From: Cyclobacteriaceae bacterium
GTDB lineage: Bacteria > Bacteroidota > Bacteroidia > Cytophagales > Cyclobacteriaceae
NCBI GenBank assembly: GCA_016787565.1
Contig: JAEUUG010000009.1
Coordinates: forward strand, 1-64,000
Reading direction: 5' to 3'
Length of the DNA: 64,000 bases
The notes under the pieces were generated by a model that was given only the letters and a program-made list of their open reading frames with translations, made no database searches and was not told the DNA's origin. The number at the start of each line of letters is the position of its first letter. Positions within the stretch are counted from its first letter, which is position 1. Of the stretch, positions 60,833-64,000 are shown piece by piece. The translations under genes and the position numbers were made by a program.

Positions 60833-62536
60833 TTACAGGTTTTGCTTCTTTAATTCTGTCACCGCGTAATTCGCGGCACGGGCGGTAAGTGCCATAAACG
60901 TCAATGTAGGGTTTTGCGAGCCGGTGGATGTCATGCACGCTCCATCGGTAACAAATACATTTTTACAAGAATGCACCTGATTCCACTCGTTAAGGAGTGA
61001 TGTTTTTGAGTCGCGGCCCATGCGCACACCTCCCATTTCATGGATGTCTGACCCAGGTGGTGTTTTCGTATCTTCTGCGCGAATGTTGATAAAGCCAGCG
61101 CTTTCAAACATTTCTTTTGATTGTTGAACGTAATCTTCAACCATCTTATCATCATTCTCACTCCATTCACACGACACAATAAGTTGAGGAATGCCATACT
61201 TATCTTTTAACTCCGGATGAAGACGAACATGGTTCTTTTCTTCGGGCACACATTCCCCCATCATCCAACTGCTCACATGCCAGTTGCCCAACGTAGGATG
61301 CAGTAAATTTTCACGCAACTGATCGCCAATCATACTGGTATCCGACCCGGCTCCTCTGCCGCCACCAATACCAATTGCGTAACCGCGAAGGAAATCCATT
61401 TCCTGTTTTTTAACATTCCGGAAACGGGGTATGTACGCGTTACTCGGATTTCTGCCATCCGTCATTTTATCCTTAAACCCTTCATATTGCGCACTGGCTT
61501 TACCCCGGTAATTGTGCCATGAAATATATTTACCCAGCAGACCGTTGTCGTTTCCCAAGCCCGTTGGGTAACGTTGTGATATAGAGTTGAGTAAAATCAT
61601 GTTACTGTTAAGAGTAGATGCATTAACGAAGATGATTTTAGCGTAGAACTCCATCATTTCTAATGTGAGGCCATCGATGATGCGAACACCAACGGCTTTA
61701 CTTTTTTTATCATCATAAATAACCGAGTGAACCACAGCATGTGGACGGATGGTAAGTTTATTTGTTTTCATGGCCCACGGAAGGGTAGAAGCATTGCTGC
61801 TGAAGTATCCTCCAAACTGGCAACCACGATTGCATTGATTTTGATTCTGACACTTGCCTCTTCCTTGTTGGCGGTGAACATCTTTTATATCCGTAATGTG
61901 TGCGCACCGCGCCTGAATCACATGGCGATCATGGTAATTTTTTTCGATGGTCTCTTTGAAGTACTGTTCAATGCAACTCAGTTCAAATCCCGGTCCGCAT
62001 TCGCTATCCGGTAGTTCGGGTAGTCCATCCTTATTGCCAGCAATGCCGGAAAACTTTTCTACATGGCTATACCACGGCTCCAAATCGCTGTAGCGAATGG
62101 GCCAATCAACGGCAAAGCCATCTCGCAGTGGGCCTTCAAAATCATAATCGCTCCAGCGCTGTGTCTGCCTGGCCCATAGCAACGATTTACCGCCTACATG
62201 ATAGCCCCGAAACCAGCGGAAAGGTTTTTCCTGAATGAAGGGTTGTTCATCATCGCGAATAGCCCAATGAAAAGTTTCTTCGCGTACAAATCGTGCAAGC
62301 TGAAAATCTTTTCGATTTTCGAGTGGCACAGAACCCCTGAGCTCAAATTGCCATGGAGCTTTTCCGGCCGTTGGATAATCCTTGATGTGCTTCACATCAC
62401 GACCACGCTCGAGTACAAGTGTATGGAAGCCATGTTCACAAAGTTCTTTGGCGGCCCATCCACCGCTGGCGCCTGAACCGATTACGATAGCATCGTATGT
62501 TCTTTTTTTTATGGAGCTGATATTCAGATTTGCCAT
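60833..62536 (-). CDS. GMC oxidoreductase, probable sugar dehydrogenase with Fe-S site
   Basis: 567 residues. The FAD-binding GSGASGGWAAKELCEHG is at 20-36 and the C-terminal GMC signature is DGACMTSTGSQNPTLTFMAL with the catalytic His/Asn region. Cys229, Cys235 and Cys239 in KCQNQNQCNRGC match the spacing of the 3Fe-4S site of the FAD-dependent glucose dehydrogenase group. With its small subunit it probably forms a periplasmic pyranoside (glucoside) 3-dehydrogenase-like enzyme. The gene is followed on the same strand by the TIM-barrel gene and preceded after three bases by the small-subunit gene. Confidence 0.87.
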   Translation of the reverse strand: MANLNISSIKKRTYDAIVIGSGASGGWAAKELCEHGFHTLVLERGRDVKHIKDYPTAGKAPWQFELRGSVPLENRKDFQLARFVREETFHWAIRDDEQPFIQEKPFRWFRGYHVGGKSLLWARQTQRWSDYDFEGPLRDGFAVDWPIRYSDLEPWYSHVEKFSGIAGNKDGLPELPDSECGPGFELSCIEQYFKETIEKNYHDRHVIQARCAHITDIKDVHRQQGRGKCQNQNQCNRGCQFGGYFSSNASTLPWAMKTNKLTIRPHAVVHSVIYDDKKSKAVGVRIIDGLTLEMMEFYAKIIFVNASTLNSNMILLNSISQRYPTGLGNDNGLLGKYISWHNYRGKASAQYEGFKDKMTDGRNPSNAYIPRFRNVKKQEMDFLRGYAIGIGGGRGAGSDTSMIGDQLRENLLHPTLGNWHVSSWMMGECVPEEKNHVRLHPELKDKYGIPQLIVSCEWSENDDKMVEDYVQQSKEMFESAGFINIRAEDTKTPPGSDIHEMGGVRMGRDSKTSLLNEWNQVHSCKNVFVTDGACMTSTGSQNPTLTFMALTARAANYAVTELKKQNL

Positions 62537-62539
62537 GCA

Positions 62540-63061
62540 TCAAGCTTTTACGTCCACACAGCCGTAGTAATGGCCGGGTACTTGTTTGTAGTGAAGATAA
62601 TTGACCATCACCTCGCGTGAGGTAGTGAAACCACGAATGGTTTCTGATTTGATCAGGTTGAAGAAGTCTTTTTCATTTTTGCTTTCGGACGATGCCAAAC
62701 GGAGTAATAGTTCCTGACGCTGCTGTTGATCACAGTCAGAAAAATCCTTTTCAAAAACTGACTTCGCAGTTTGATTCAGTTGATCTAATTGATGATTAAT
62801 ATTCTCCTGAATTTCTTTTTCGTAACACTGATCAAAAAGCTTGATTAAGAACTGATCTACACCCAGTGAAAGCGCACCAATGGAATCACCGGCAGGAATG
62901 AGGGCATCCACAACCGAAGCAAGAAGTTGTTGCTCTGCGGGTGCAAATACAGATGATGGGAATGATAAACTATCTGCTGTCCATTCTTTAGCCCAGGAGG
63001 GAAGGGCTACCAGTGCTCCCGAAGCCATCATGATTTTTTTTAGGGAATCGCGTCTGTTCAA
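62540..63061 (-). CDS. Gluconate 2-dehydrogenase subunit 3 family protein
   Basis: 173 residues with a twin-arginine-like N terminus (MNRRDSLKKIMMASGALVAL). The rest is helical with DALIPAGDSIGALSLGVDQFL and YLHYKQVPGHYYGCVDVKA, typical of the small subunit of membrane-linked sugar dehydrogenases. It acts as a Tat hitch-hiker partner for the GMC subunit, whose start is three bases after its stop. Confidence 0.88.
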   Translation of the reverse strand: MNRRDSLKKIMMASGALVALPSWAKEWTADSLSFPSSVFAPAEQQLLASVVDALIPAGDSIGALSLGVDQFLIKLFDQCYEKEIQENINHQLDQLNQTAKSVFEKDFSDCDQQQRQELLLRLASSESKNEKDFFNLIKSETIRGFTTSREVMVNYLHYKQVPGHYYGCVDVKA

Positions 63062-63216
63062 GGGTTGCGAATTTTAAGAATTGAATATACCAACTTATGC
63101 ATTCGAATATAGTATCCAGAATGCGAACGGATTGATTAATTTATAAGAGCGGTTGCGTGGCAATTGGATGGCATTGGATATATTACAGTAGGAATAAACC
63201 TTAAACCGTACGTACA

Positions 63217-64000
63217 ATGAAGCGCTCAATCTTATTTGTTTGGGTGGTGATTGGCCTGGCATGCCAGCAGCCAAAACCTGTCGAAGTTCAGCAATGGACC
63301 AGCTATGAGATTACCTTTTACGCACAGCAATCTTATGTAAATCCATACACCGATCAGGATGTGTGGGCTGTATTCGTTAATCAGAAAGGTGATTCCATTA
63401 CACGACCGGCCTTCTGGATTGGAGAGCAGGTTTGGAAAGTTCGCTTTGCTCCACCCGATACTGATTCCCGGTGGACATGGGTATCCTATTCTTCCATGCC
63501 GGATAAGGGGCTTGCCGATCAGCGTGGATCATTGCAATCTATTCCATATAGCGGAACAAATACCGTACTGCGTCACGGACTACTTAAAATGTCGCCTCAA
63601 AAGCGAAATGTTGTTCATGCCGATGGTACACCCTTTCTGGTAGTTGGCGATACCCCGTGGGCCATTCCGTTTCGGGCGCAACCCGATCAGGTGAAAGTTT
63701 ATGCCAGCGACAGGAAACGCAAGGGATACAATGCTGCCTTGCTGATGTCGGTTCAACCCGATCGGTACGCAGACGGGCCCGCCAGACGTGATACGGTTCT
63801 GGGTTATGCCCGTGCCTTTGATGATCTCCAAGATGGGCATCTGAATAAAATTAAGCCTGATTATTTTCAATATTTAGATTCACTGATTTCGATTCTCATT
63901 GAGCATGAAATTGTTCCGGTATATCAGCCGGTTTTTCACGGCTTCGGATGGAAAGGAAAAACGGTTTTGGGTACAACGGTTAATCCTGAAGAATATGCCC
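63217..64000 (+). CDS. DUF5060/DUF4038 glycoside hydrolase, lipoprotein, cut by window edge
   Basis: 261 codons are visible and the frame stays open to the window end. A lipoprotein signal ends in VIGLAC (Cys16). An N-terminal beta-sandwich (DUF5060, about 20-105: WTSYEITFYAQQSYVNPYTD) is followed by the start of a DUF4038 barrel (HADGTPFLVVGDTPWAIPFR, RKRKGYNAALLMSVQPDRY). Enzymes of this type include apiosidases and related glycosidases acting on plant polysaccharides. It is divergent from the sugar-oxidation genes. The catalytic residues are beyond the edge. Confidence 0.8.
   Translation, partial: MKRSILFVWVVIGLACQQPKPVEVQQWTSYEITFYAQQSYVNPYTDQDVWAVFVNQKGDSITRPAFWIGEQVWKVRFAPPDTDSRWTWVSYSSMPDKGLADQRGSLQSIPYSGTNTVLRHGLLKMSPQKRNVVHADGTPFLVVGDTPWAIPFRAQPDQVKVYASDRKRKGYNAALLMSVQPDRYADGPARRDTVLGYARAFDDLQDGHLNKIKPDYFQYLDSLISILIEHEIVPVYQPVFHGFGWKGKTVLGTTVNPEEYA

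Noticed and set aside
1-64000. CRISPR arrays, prophage, insertion sequences, rRNA
   Set aside because: No regularly spaced repeats, transposase or integrase frames, or rRNA-like sequences were seen on either strand.

Overview
The window looks like a chromosomal segment of a Bacteroidota bacterium, most likely of the order Cytophagales. Evidence seen directly: promoters of the Bacteroidota type (TTTG, about 20 bases, TAnnTTTG), few Shine-Dalgarno sequences, a short primary sigma factor beginning [11 protein letters not shown], the gene order rpsO-pnp-rpoD, a type IX secretion sorting domain on a secreted peptidase, a bacillithiol gene (bshB1) and several families that I know mainly from this phylum (DUF349 protein, START-like protein, DUF5916 barrel, the misnamed 'asparagine synthetase B' family). 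Apart from one tRNA, its decayed neighbour and scattered palindromes I see no phage, insertion sequence or CRISPR array.

Layout. 1-500: a GIY-YIG gene cut by the left edge, tRNA-Met, and a degenerate tRNA-Met-like sequence carrying palindromic repeats. 515-11200: core housekeeping genes (LptF/G-type permease, rpsO, pnp, rpoD, trxB, bshB1, pdxH, a YqgE/AlgH protein, a DUF349 protein). 11226-25830: mixed metabolism and envelope genes, including a GH29 fucosidase, an M64 peptidase with T9SS signal, PII plus ammonium transporter, a class A penicillin-binding protein and several small conserved proteins. 26114-42794: a large low-potential electron-transfer region. 42961-54757: oxidoreductases, a small envelope-stress locus, an acyl-CoA oxidase-like enzyme, a metallo-hydrolase and outer-membrane or lipoprotein genes. 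55090-55953: a second complete primary sigma factor, about 91% identical to the first. 56146-64000: a flavodoxin-like protein, a peroxiredoxin, an acyl-CoA ligase with a PhyH dioxygenase, and a sugar-oxidation set (TIM-barrel protein, GMC oxidoreductase, its small subunit) next to a cut-off DUF5060/DUF4038 glycosidase.

The most interesting part is 26114-42794. A pyruvate:ferredoxin oxidoreductase (nifJ) that has lost the whole internal ferredoxin domain is followed by a dihydroorotate-dehydrogenase-like flavoprotein, a flavodoxin, an undescribed protein with kinase-like catalytic motifs (GDxxxxN and IDFD), a RseC-like membrane protein and a full rnfBCDGEA operon. A convergent block carries a phosphate transporter fused to a PhoU-like domain and the two-subunit 2-oxoacid oxidoreductase korAB. 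My inference is that pyruvate and 2-oxoglutarate oxidation deliver electrons from single-cluster enzymes to flavodoxin or ferredoxin, and that Rnf couples these carriers to NAD and an ion gradient, possibly under control of the kinase-like protein.

Start codons were moved downstream from the longest reading frame where the family start or gene overlap clearly argued for it; each such case is stated in the entry.
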